The position numbers and the translations under genes were made by a program. A stretch of 64,000 nucleotides of DNA. Origin: Morinoia aosen (Eukaryota > Arthropoda > Malacostraca > Amphipoda > Talitridae). The stretch lies in contig CM059560.1 of the NCBI GenBank assembly GCA_030386875.1, positions 25,290,683 to 25,354,682 on the forward strand, read 5' to 3'. The notes under the pieces were generated by a model. The model was given only the letters and a program-made list of their open reading frames with translations. It was not told the origin of the DNA and searched no databases. This document shows, piece after piece, positions 1-12,200 of this stretch; positions within the stretch are counted from its first letter, which is position 1, and the number at the start of each line of letters is the position of its first letter.

Positions 1-103
1 GTGTTCGCCTTTTCAATATTTGATTTTTTATTTCCATATGGTGTCGTCCATACTTAGATGTCATCATACTTGTTTCGTCCTAAATTTTATTTTTTTCGAG
101 CAG

Positions 104-295
104 ATAAAATTTTTCCGGCACTACCGCCTTCAGAAGTGGCTGTGTGTGTGGAGGGCAGGCGTGCGCGCGCGCAAAGTGAGCGTGGGGCGCATGCGCGTGA
201 TGACGTCACTGCTGATCACCGCCTCCGAGCCCAGAGACAGCCTACAGTGGGTTGCCCACCTTGTGCACCAACTATCCTCAAAAGCTCTCATTACC
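104..295 (+). CDS. DHC exon 1 (tail)
   Basis: Acceptor is cgagcag, donor gtaagt; 64 codons in phase 0. The start reads FFRHYRLQKWLCVWRAGV, matching the tail block FxxYRxxKxFxxWRxxVR of axonemal dynein heavy chains. This is not the gene's first exon because the reading frame enters from an acceptor. Confidence 0.8.
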
Positions 296-3200
296 GTAAG
301 TCGGCGGAAATACTGAAACTAAATTTTGAATTAAATAGGGTCCCAGAAAGTCTGGCCCGCAAAACTCATTAAGGATGCAGTTATGCAATCTAGTTGCTAT
401 AAATAATTATTATAAACTGGATTTGTCGCATTTATTAAATGTTTAAAACTGTATGGAATGAGCAAAATGCTCGAACGATGAACAAAAACATGAATAGAAA
501 AGCTAAAAAGTGTCAGATTGAATGTTTTATAGTACTGATTTGAACAATTATCCCATGAAATTTTGTGAAATTTATACTTTTGTAAAAGATGTAACATGCA
601 TTTAAGAGAAGCAGGAATCAATGAATTTGTTTCGAAAAAATGTTTTTGCTTCCGTACCTGATAAAAGTAACCACAGTTGATGACTGGGATATGATGGGTA
701 AACTGGTATGATTAGCGCGGGTTTGTGAAAAATGTTTCCCAGGAAATATTCCTTGGAACTGGTACGAGAGAAAATACTTTCTTGAGAGACTTGGTTGCAG
801 AAACGGATATGTGAAGGCAGATGATACTCAATATTTTAATATTTTGTGATTTCAGAATTCGTCAAAATAAGTGGTAACTTTGCGAGCTCGAGCTCGCAAA
901 GTTCTCATTACTTCGAGCTCTCATTACTTCGAAGATGGGGCAGGAGATTAAATATTGGTTAGAAGCATGTGACGGCTTCACAATAATTTTAATGAAACGC
1001 ACGCTGGAAGAGAATGCAAAATTAGAAACCACACCTTTCTCTCTTTGTTTGTGTAAAGGAAATAATTCTAAAGACGCTCTATGCTTAGCCTTTGGCGAAA
1101 TTGTGGGTGAATTATGGCAGGACATTATATTTCAATTCGGTAAACTTTTTCCGGGTAATTGATTTTTCAAATGGATATCGTGTTTCTAATAATCCAAAGA
1201 TCCACACACAGTGTCTCGAGAAAAAAGAAAAACCGTTTATTTCCAGTAAAGATGATATAAAATGCTCATCATTGGATTTTAAAATATTTTTAAGTTCGAA
1301 TCTTTAGTTGATACACACACATGAGTATCGTAATACCCGTGTCACTAATCGAAATAAATGATTGAGGGCAACGCATTCCAGTTGTTGCTTAATCTAGGTT
1401 TAATAATAGATGTAACTGCAATTAGAAAAGAAGATATAATTTCAGTGACGATAAGGAATTATTTTTGAGTATAAGGAATTATTTTTGAAAGTAAAACGGG
1501 TGGATTTAAATAATTCTGCGTCTAAAGCAACGAAGTTGAAATTCAGAACTATATTTTAACTCCTACGTATCAACTAGTTTGCCAATCGAGGGACTCGGAG
1601 AAAATCTCTTTTATTACGTCATGAATTTATGATATTTCCGTGCTATTAATAGTGGCACAAACGAGTCTATGTACCTGAGTCAGAAACATGAAAATGACTG
1701 TTCTGCAGCAGCAACCAAGACATGTACAACATGATCGGAGTTATACGTGAAATTAACCTCCTAGAAAAGGCTGTCATAATATACTTAAGAGCGTAAAAAA
1801 ATGAAAAATTGTACCACGCAAGGCTAACAAAAAAGTTTTAGGACGTGAATAAGAGAAGAAAACATTAATGCCCTATAAGGTTAAAAAGAAAAAGTTACAA
1901 TATTTTTTACAATGACATTACGCAAATATCTACACTTGATAAAGATACATAGGTGTCATGACGGTCCAGTTCAATACTTGTACAAAGACGGAGAGAGGAA
2001 ACATGAAAATGTATCCTATAGCTAGTTAATTGAAAAAAGAAAGTTTATTTTCAATAAAGTTGATACATGAAATGAACAGCATTGGTTTTTAAAATTGCTT
2101 AAAATTAAGATCCTTAGTTGATATTCACACATGGGTATCATAATACCCATCTCAATTATCGAAATTAAAAATGATTGCTTGAAAGGCACGGAAAAATGCG
2201 TGCCCTTCGTTGCGTTAATTAATCTGATTTTGAAAATGCATGTTTGACAAGAAACTAAGAACGTATAATTCTAGGGACGCATTGTTGAAAACACTCTCGT
2301 TAGCGGCTACTTATATTGAAATATGAGCAAACAAACGTTGGAACTACTGATATGAGGGATTAACGTTGAAAGGAAAAATGGGCAGATTTAAATTTGTTAC
2401 GTCTAAGACCATGAGGTCGACATTCGGGAAAATTTTTCATTCTGACGCATCAACTAGTATGCCAAATAACGAGCTCAGAGAGAATAAAATATTTTACCAC
2501 AACATATATTCATGATATTTAATGCGCTAATAATACTGACACAAAAGAGTTCACCGGAGTCAAAAACATGAGAAGAATGGTTGTACAATGCTAACCTTAA
2601 CATTTGCAACATAGCTGGGACAACCCGAAAAGTCAAACTACCTAAAATAGTGTCATAATATATACTCGCAAGCGTAAGAAACGACAAATTGCCACACGAG
2701 AATAACAAGAAAATTTCATAGAAGAAAATTGTTTATTTGGTCATTTTCTACTTGATGTGTAATTTTGTACCTCTTGTTCTGAAACACCCTGTATATACGA
2801 ACTGCACATATACATACATGTTCGTAAATATTCGCATACAAGCAATCACATTGCATACGCATGCTACAAAAATGGGGTGCATGTGGTATAATGTAATGAA
2901 ATATAGAATAATTAACTATAGAAATTCGTCACTACTTTTCCAGTACGTACTGCAGTTTACAATTATTGTGTAGGCGCAAGAAAACGAGCTATTTTGGTTT
3001 TGAATTTTCTTAATGTTTAAGGGATTTTGATACTCTAAGGAAGTTTGTTTCACAGTAAGGTGCCTGATATTGACAGAGCTTTCTGCCCAATGTCAGATGA
3101 ACAGTGGTTGATTAAGACATTAGGTCTCCTATTCGGCTTTAGGTTGGTGACGGTGGGGGGATGAAATTGCACTATTTCAGCATCGCTCTGAGGAAGATAT

Positions 3201-6200
3201 AAAGGAGAGAATACATATTGGGCTTTGTGCACGAGAAAGCTTTCCGGAATAGGAGTCCAGCCGAGCTTATTTAGGAGAGGTGTTACGTGATCACTCATTT
3301 TGAATTTACCTTTGCGAACCCCTTTGGCTGTGAAATTCATGTATTTTTGTCACTCTTTTCGAAGATAGTGAGGTATATCTCCCCATACTAGGCTACAATA
3401 GTCTACACGTGATAAAACTAAAGATTAAATGACCAATAATCTAGATTTTTCATCGAGCATACTTTTTATCCGATGAAAAAACATTAAAGTTCCGTAAATT
3501 TTGTTACAAGTTTTGTCAACATGGGACTTGAAGGACATGTTTCTATCGAACCAAATGCCTACGTTTTTTACTTTTTCTGAGGGCTAAATTTCATCATTCC
3601 CAACGGTAAAAATATGATTTGGAATTTTTATATTGCATCTTTGGACCCAAAAATAATGAATTAGGTTTTACTTGCATTTAGTTTGAGACCATTTGGATCT
3701 TACCATGATTTCGGGCTGACCTTTAGGGTTTCAGCCTTAATTTGCGTTGATGGCATTTCCGATATAGAGCTTGATAGAAACAAGTGCGCAATTAAAGTTA
3801 TGAAAATGCGTGAGTGTTTGCTTAACGAAGTGGTAGGAATTACGTCTAAAAAAGTAAACCATAAAACTTGCAACTCACACAAATGGAAGCCTTTGGTTTT
3901 TAAAACGAACGTACGATTAGCAAGTAACCGTTGTAACTGAAAAGGTACCTCGCACACTGCAAACAAATTTTTTTGAAACATGAGAAGTAACTGAAACCAA
4001 TGAGGTTTGGAATAAGGATTGTCTTTTGAGTAACTTTTAATTAGAATCTGATGTCGGTCGATCGATACTATAATCTATTCTTTGTTCTATCACTTGGCGG
4101 ATTCACCTTGGACGTAAGAAATTTCTGAAATAGTGGAACAACTAAATTTCCGCATCTGAAAATTTTATTTTAACATCAGATTGATACGCTTCATGAAAGT
4201 AATTTTGGTCCAACAAATTTCTAAACCTCAGGAAACATTAATGCTAATTTTATTATGCAATAACTTCGTAGACTCAAATCTCCTATAAACTTACTTGTTC
4301 TGGGTGCCATTTCATTATTTTTGTTCCTATAGTATGGTGCAAGATAAACATCACACTTCACATCCTGCTGAATTCCTGAAAAATATTTTGAAGTTTTACT
4401 TCTGAACATGCAAAAAATAATGAATACGAAATTATCAAGGAATGACGAAGTATCTTCCCTGGAAAGAAAACATCCTTGTTGGAGCCTGGAGCCTGGGCGT
4501 GTTTGAGTATTAATTTCATCAAGGATCATTTGAAGTGCCTAAATTGTTGACGAGTGTTTAATTTTCTAGTCGAAAGAAGATTAGCAATGTTCCCTTTTAA
4601 TAATGCATCATAGCTCATAGATGCTCAATTGCTTATCTAGTGTAGAAACGGGTACGTGTGATACAAATTTGGATAGTGAGATAGAGAAGGCATTTTTTGT
4701 CGTCAAAATTGTTTCATTGCCTGCTTGAGATCTGTAGAAATTGAATGTCTCGAGAAATGCCAGTAAATGTGTGCGGAAAGTGTTCAAATATTAGGTATAT
4801 GTTTTTTCGTTAAAATAGAAAATCCAGTCAACATTTTTACTTCGTGTTATATTCTATTCCTAATGATTAAGTTTCATGGATTTAATGTGAAATGTTTTCT
4901 GGGACACCCTGATCTGCCATGTATGCTATTCTGCAGTCTATCATCTGCGGAACTATTGGTTGCCTTAGTTGGTTCTTCACATTAAAGGATTTAAATTTCT
5001 TCTGACATCATCCTGATGGAAAATTTTTCTCCTACAGAGGGATTTGCTCTGAACATTTTTACTCAAATTAAAAAGTGGGCTTAAATTATATTAGAGCCAT
5101 AAAACATGGAGCCAGCTAATCAAAAATATGTTGAAGACTCATGAAAGATATTACATAATGGGTTGGCTTACTTGAAAACCGCTGATGTGTGTGCCTGATA
5201 CCGAGATATTTTTGTCGTACGTAGATGGACATCGCAGGAACCGCGACGCCCATAGATGACGTGGATGTGTGGCTCGCGTCCGTACAAGCAGAAGCGGACG
5301 TCTTACGGAAGCGCTTCCTGGGCTGGCGATCTTTGCTGCTCCAAGTGCTGTCGACTGCGCTGCTCACTGACGCAGACCTCGGTACCAACACTGAAAGCTC
5401 AATAGACACAAAGTTAACCTTTGAAAATGACGGGAGGAATATTTAGTTCACCGCGGGAATTACCTCGAGAAAAACTTTTGTTGTTCAAAAATCGAAATAT
5501 ATATATGTGTAATTGATCGTTTAAATTTAAAGTGTTTTAAAATCGGATTAAAACAGATAAAACAGTATTCTATTCGTTAAAAGCAATGACAAGGCCCTGG
5601 AAGGGGAAAACTTACCAAACACTTTCCGATAACTCAAAGTGCAGTTTTGGAAAAATGGACGTAGGTCACTTGCATTCTTAAATTACAGCGTTTATTGTAT
5701 ACGACCTTCACCTTCTTGATAGTAATATTTTAAGCCATACAGGAACGACAGCAAAATTTGGTAAGATAATGTAGTGAAATTCACACTTTCAACACTGATA
5801 TTATGACCTATAACTTACCATCTAAATTGTTTATTGTTCAAATTTTGATTCGAAACTGCCACCTCCAGGTCGGTATGATGTAAAAATACGCGGCAAAAGC
5901 TTCCAATAATTTTTTCCATGATTAACTTTACGCGATTGTCATCAATTTCCAAAAAGTGAAACCTTTAGGTAGTGTACTTGGTGCTTTTGTATAAAATTCA
6001 CACCCCTCAGAGGGATACAACTATTGTGTCTATGGGAATTGGCGCTCCCAGGGGGACTGTGTGAGGGCCCGAGCTAAAGGTTAGGTAGGCTTTTTTTTGT
6101 TAAAATAAAATAGGTTTTTGTTTTGTTACGGATCACATTTTTTCGGTTCACTGCTGTCCTGTTTTTTAGCACCTACTAATTTCTTCTTCAACTTTGATCT

Positions 6201-9200
6201 TGTTTCATAATCTTCTTCCCCAACTTACTGTTTCTATGCCCTTTCTGCGTAGATTCTTCGTTTCCTTAACTCCATACTAAATGGTGCCTTCCTCCTTCCT
6301 CTCTTTGGATCGCATTTGTTGCTGCGGGCAGGGAGGCTAAAACTAACGACTAATCTAATCTAATCTATAGAAGTCACATTTTCATTTTAACCAATGAGAA
6401 AGAATTTTAATTACAATATCAAAAACGATTTCGTTTTATCGGCCTTCCAAAGTTTCTTTTTTCCCAGGCTCTATTATTTGTTCGTATTTTTCTCACAAAA
6501 TTTTCAAATACTTTCGAAACTGGAAACAAGGTGGGTAGTGAATAGGTGTTTCAAGTAATGATTTTTAATATTTTGGAATTTTCTGATGTGCCAGCTGTAA
6601 GCCTGTTGTCGATACCGTCGTGCGGTCGACATGAGGGTTCTTGAAAAAGGGGCTGTCTTCTGTGCAGCTACCTTTTTCCGGGGGCGCTAGCTTTTCCGCG
6701 CAGCTACCCATCCTGAGGTTCGTGTGGGTACCGCCTACGCCGTAATCAGTCCGTTAGGGCAACAGAAGTAAATTCTGTTTGTGCCGAAGTACGGCGGTAC
6801 CGTTAAGAAGACGTGCAACTTTCTGCGCCGTTATAAGTCCGTTGGGGCAACAGAAGAAAATTCTGTTCGTGCCGAACTGCGACAGCGTCTTCCTTTATGA
6901 CAAACAATGCGGAATAGTTTGTCCTCCCGAGTTGGTCCGTTAAGCCCCTTTTCAGGCGAGGTGACATATTAGACTATCGCCTGTGTCAAAAAGAGAAAGG
7001 AAAACTTATTTTTACTTAAGGATTTGACTATTCTCTTACCGAATCTCTTTGCAGTGCCTCTTACATATGCAGATACATTTTAAGAAGGACAGTGATTTAT
7101 TTTCTATTGCAAAAATAGTGTGTACTGACATGAGCTACTGCATAACATGGTACAACACGCAAAATTATATTTAAAATATTAGTCTTCATTCAGCTAGGTA
7201 ATCAAAATAAAATTGGAATATTGAAATGCAATACAAATGATACTTGAGGGCTAACTAAAGTAAATGCACAGACGCATCATCAGCGCAGAGAAACAGACCA
7301 AGGCGGGGTTCAGGGAACTATACACATCAAGAAAATACTTAAGATTATGGGTAACTAACACAAACTGGACTCGACACCACCTGCTGCCTGACACCTGTCT
7401 TCACCACAGGCAGCAGCTTATCCGACAGCGGGGCAGACAACCCACTCCGCAAAACGTCCCGTAGCCTCTCCCGCTCCTCTCTCTCGACTGCTCCGGCGCA
7501 CTCCAACCTCATGAGGCCAGTAGACTCCACGATGTTTCGATGAAATCGAAGATTCAACAAGCTTCAGAAATCAAAACATGTTGCTTAATGTTAGCGCAGG
7601 AATTCTTTTCTAAAAAATTATAACCTTCAAAACCACGACTGTGATTTTGCTTTTATTTGCGGGCAGCTTCCAGTTGCTTGACTTGATTTCGATCCAAATA
7701 AAAGTTCTATCAAGCACTAAGAAATAGTGTCTGTGAACAGCTAGTACATTCAATTTTATTTCATGACGCCAGACACTATGCATATTCGAAGCCTTCTGCG
7801 TATTACTTCGAAATGGAATATCTTCAGTGTTGTCAAATGCTGAGTGCTCAGATATTATTCGAAAAACCCCAAGCTCGAATATTTTAATCAGAAAAACAGC
7901 CCGTAGAATAACCAAATCGACAGTTGAAATTTGCCTACCGTTTTTTGCACTGTAAGGGCGTAAATTATAAGATGACTTGCCTCCAGGACGGTGCGCGTGG
8001 CGGACCAGATGGTGTGCAACACGCTGCTGTCGCTGCTGCACAACACCGCCGCGCACCTCAGCGAGGCCTTCAGCCTCAGGGACATGGTAATAACAGGAAT
8101 TTAGGTATTGTTTAACGTATTTATTTATTATATTATTGGTCAAAATTACCTTCGTGGTATACTTATGGACGCCTCTGTTACCTTACTGGCTTTGATAACT
8201 ATAAGTGTAGCTATATGAATTTCTTTCTTAGCGTGCGTGTGTTAAAAAAATAGGAGGGCAATTTTGTTTGTAAGAGGCAGCTCCAGGCCTGCCTGATATG
8301 GTGTTGATGACTAGAGAATAAATGTTTAATTTATTCATATTTGTTGTGTCGCAGAGTTTTTGTGTTGAAAATGAACTGTTGAGTTCGAAACGTTGAATTT
8401 TATTCATTCAGACTTCACTAATTGTATTAATAAAATAACTACACGTACTTCATTCCCGGGAATGAAAACTGAGCCAGAAATTTGAGTTGGGGTTAAAATT
8501 TACAATATTCTCATGTTCAATGCGGTTAATTTTACAGTACAGTTTTTAAAACGGTATACTATACGTTTACGCTAAACAGCGGCTTTGTTCAGTCATGACT
8601 ATAGGAGTCGAAATGTTTTGGTTTGCCACTTGTGCGAGTCCGAACAAATATTTGAGAGAATTTAACTCCGTTACGCGTATCGCTGACCAATACGACTGCT
8701 GTGCTTGAATATGTTGTGCTTTTTTTCCCCAAGTTCTTTTATTTCTTCGCATTCTTTTGTCTCTGGAAATTTCAAATGCGTCTGAAACTGGTGATAAGGT
8801 GGGAATAGGAGAAGTTGAGTTTCAAGTTATGTTGTTTTATTTTTTGGAAAACTCTTGTTCGTGGTCGTTGCAAAACATACTAGGCGATTGCACGACCTGC
8901 GGTTGTACAGCACAATCATGTGCAGGACTCGAGCAGGGCGGCTTGAAAATTTGTTTCCTGAAACTACAGCTAGAAAGCTAAAAATTACATTTCGAAGAAG
9001 TTTTATTTTCAAAAAACTCTCCGTCAACAGAAGGACTTCGTGGCTCCCAGCATATTTTGTGTGAAAGTGAAGATTGTGAAGAAGCGGCCTAAGACTATCA
9101 CAGACGAAGCTGCGTCTGAAAGTGAAGGCGCCTTCTCTTTACCGCCACTGACGGACGATGAGGAAAGTTTAGGCTTAAATTATATATACATCAGGATTTG

Positions 9201-12200
9201 ATTCATGGGTGGATGAATGAACAGCACCGTGTACAAAGGGATTTGATGCTAGCGAGCACAGGAGCATGCACTGAAAAGTATGGAGTGAAGCGACAATTGC
9301 GGCTACTCATATTTTGGGAAAGCCTCAATTAGGCCGGGTTTTTAAACGAGTGCTGACTCCCGAGAAGTGTGACAATGTTCCAGAAGAAGGAACCACATTA
9401 TGACGCCGCCAGATGGTTATCCTGATAAAATTATTGACAATGGCTCAGCCAAGTAATGTAATGGTTTGTTCCTCCAGTTATAGATTTATAGGACCTAAAT
9501 TAGAAAGAGAAGAAAAGTGTTCTAAGATATGACACACTTTTGTTGCTCTATTACTCTGTATCTAAATTTTGGTGTAAGAGACAATGCCAAATTTAGGAAA
9601 AAAATATTTTGACCGTTCAGAAACCCATGTTTTTTGTTTTAAGCCCGTTTCTAGGAACTATTCTGAAAACTGTCAGGTTCTAGACCAAAAAATGGCGTAC
9701 GTTGCTTGCATTTTTGGTTTGAAGGTTGGCGACTTGCTTATCATTTTGATGGTGTGGATGATTTAACTCTTGTATGTTTTGCTGATTTTACTACTTCGAA
9801 CGGAACACAGCAGAATAAGATTTAAAGAAAATATTATTTTTTTTAGATTACGTCAGTAAATTTGGGACACGAAAGCGTTCCAAAAAATGAAAGAATGAAG
9901 GTAACGTATGGAATGGAGTTGAGGGAGCGTAGAATCTATGTACGAAGTGTAGTCTCAAACAAGATTCCCTGTACAAAGAAACAGTAAGTTCAGAAGGAAG
10001 GTCCTGAAACGAGATGAAAGTGTATGAAGAAAGTCAAACGTGCTTATGAGTAAGACAGTAGTATGTTTTTTTCATGCTCCATCATGTATGAAAAATTTTG
10101 AGCTTGTTTGAAAAGTTGTGTATTACAGCTCCATGCAGTAAGAGTAATAAGTCATTGTGTGTAACATAGATACCAAGCGCTAAACAAGTGACTTGGGACG
10201 TTCATGTCTTCAGGATTACGAAGACTCTTCTCCCCAAGAAGAAGCAGCTCACGAAGACGAGGAGTGTGTGGAAGGTGTCCCTACGGTTGTCGCTTCTCCT
10301 GATCTCGACAAAATCTTAGGAGGCGTCGAGCAGGTCCTGGAGATCTGCAAGAGTACCTTGCTTGCCACTCCTCCTTTGCAGCATCACTTCACAGAAGGGC
10401 AAAGGTAAGAAGCTTTCGAAATGGCGTTTCAATCTTCTTATGCGATAACACTTGAAAGTACAATCGTACCATTTCACCGAAGTTATTCTTAAATTTAGCA
10501 ATTTTTGAATGAAATGATTGTTTAGAATGATTTGTGTTCTGCTACTTTTGTTTTATAATATTTACATCGTGATAGTTTACATTTTTATAAATCCTGGGTG
10601 TTATTTTCCTGCTGTAGATCTGTTTTTATTTTGCATTTTTTACTAAATAAACGCAAACTGATACATTTCTATCGTGCTGATTCAATTGTTTGTTAGAATT
10701 AAAGGTTACCATTAAGTAATTTGAAATATTGTTAATATTATTGTGAAACTGTGATTCCCCTCAGGGGGATACAGGTATTGTATCTATGGGAATTAGCGCT
10801 CCCAGGGGGACTATGTGAGAGCCTGAGCTAAAGGTTAGGTAGGCTTCCTTTTGTTGAAGTAGAATAGGTTTTCTTTTGTTACGGGAACCATTTCCAAAAA
10901 ACTGAAACTTTTTTTCTATTGGACTTACGTCTATGAAAATTTGCAGACTACTAGACCTTCACATTTGTAACAACTTTTGTTAAATAAAAATTTTTCATAA
11001 GGCCATAGAAAATTAATTATTTAAAAAAAACAAAATTATATACAGGGTGTTTCAAAAATACACGGCATAATTTCAGGTATGTATTTCCCACATGTAGACA
11101 ATCAAAATAGTTCATTACAACATATGTCCGGAAATGCTTCATTTCCGAGTTATGGCCTTCACAACATTGAAATTCACAGGAACGTTTTTCTTTCCGCAGG
11201 TCGTTGCCGTCAAAGGACACATTAAGAGGGCACTCTGACAGATCATTCCTAGGCGAAGGTTAAATTCAGTGTTGTGTTTGGCGTTCGACTGTGTGTCATG
11301 TACACAAATCAGGAGCTGGCAGAGATGCACTTGATCTACGGTAAGGCAGACGGCAATGCTGCGCTGGCTCGTCGTTTGTACCAGGAGAGGTACCCACAGC
11401 GACAATGTCCAGATCGGAAGACATTTGTAAGTCTCCATCAGCGTCTGTGCGAGTATGGAAAATTTGACTCTCCTGGATTGGGAAGGGGACGACCAAGATC
11501 TACAACTCCAGAAGAACAGGAGGAGATTCTGGAGATTGTGAACAGAACTCCTTCTATCAGCACACGAAGGTTAGCGTTGCAAGTGAATGTTCCCCATACG
11601 ACTGTCTGGAGACTGCTGAAAGAGTATCAATTGTATCCTTACCATTTGCAACGTGTACAGGCGCTGTCACCAGCAGATTACCCTGCACGAGTTAGGTACT
11701 GTCAGTGGTTCTTGCAGCAATGTGCTGCAAATCCGAACTTTCCTGCCTTAGTATTATTTACAGATGAAGCACAGTTCACACGAGATGGCATAACAAATCT
11801 CCACAATCAGCATGTATGGGCGTATGAAAACCCAAATGCAACTGTTGTATCTCATCACCAGGTGCGGTTCTCCCTCAACATGTGGGCCGGTATCATTGGT
11901 GATCGGTTAGTTGGACCCCATGTACTTGTAAACAGACTTACGGGGCAGGCGTACACAAACTTCCTGGAAAACATCATACCTGATGTTTATGACGACACTC
12001 CACTGATCGATCGTCAGCACGCTCACTTCTTGCATGACGGCGCTCCTGCACACTTCAGTCGTACGGCTCGCCGGTACTTGGATCGAAGATTTCCTGATCG
12101 ATGGATAGGTAGAGGTGGCCCAATTGCTTGGCCTCCACGCTCACCTGATCTGAACCCTCTCGATTTCTACTTGTGGGGCCATTTAAAATCATTGGTTTAT

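Larger units (their letters stand above)
296..5224 (+). other. Intron 1 (4.9 kb)
   Basis: AT-rich intron. It holds a 28-bp palindrome, a diverged tandem duplication, a solitary mariner-type terminal repeat and a LINE fragment (listed separately). I see nothing further in 300-870 or in 3700-5224. An open frame at 935-1162 has no recognisable product. Confidence 0.7.

Noticed and set aside
935-1162. 75-codon open frame in intron 1
   Set aside because: No known domain and no fit between exons 1 and 2, which join in phase without it.
6601-6985. Reading the hairpin-rich block as a hammerhead ribozyme or tRNA
   Set aside because: No CTGATGA...GAAA core and no tRNA cloverleaf or B-box could be found by eye.
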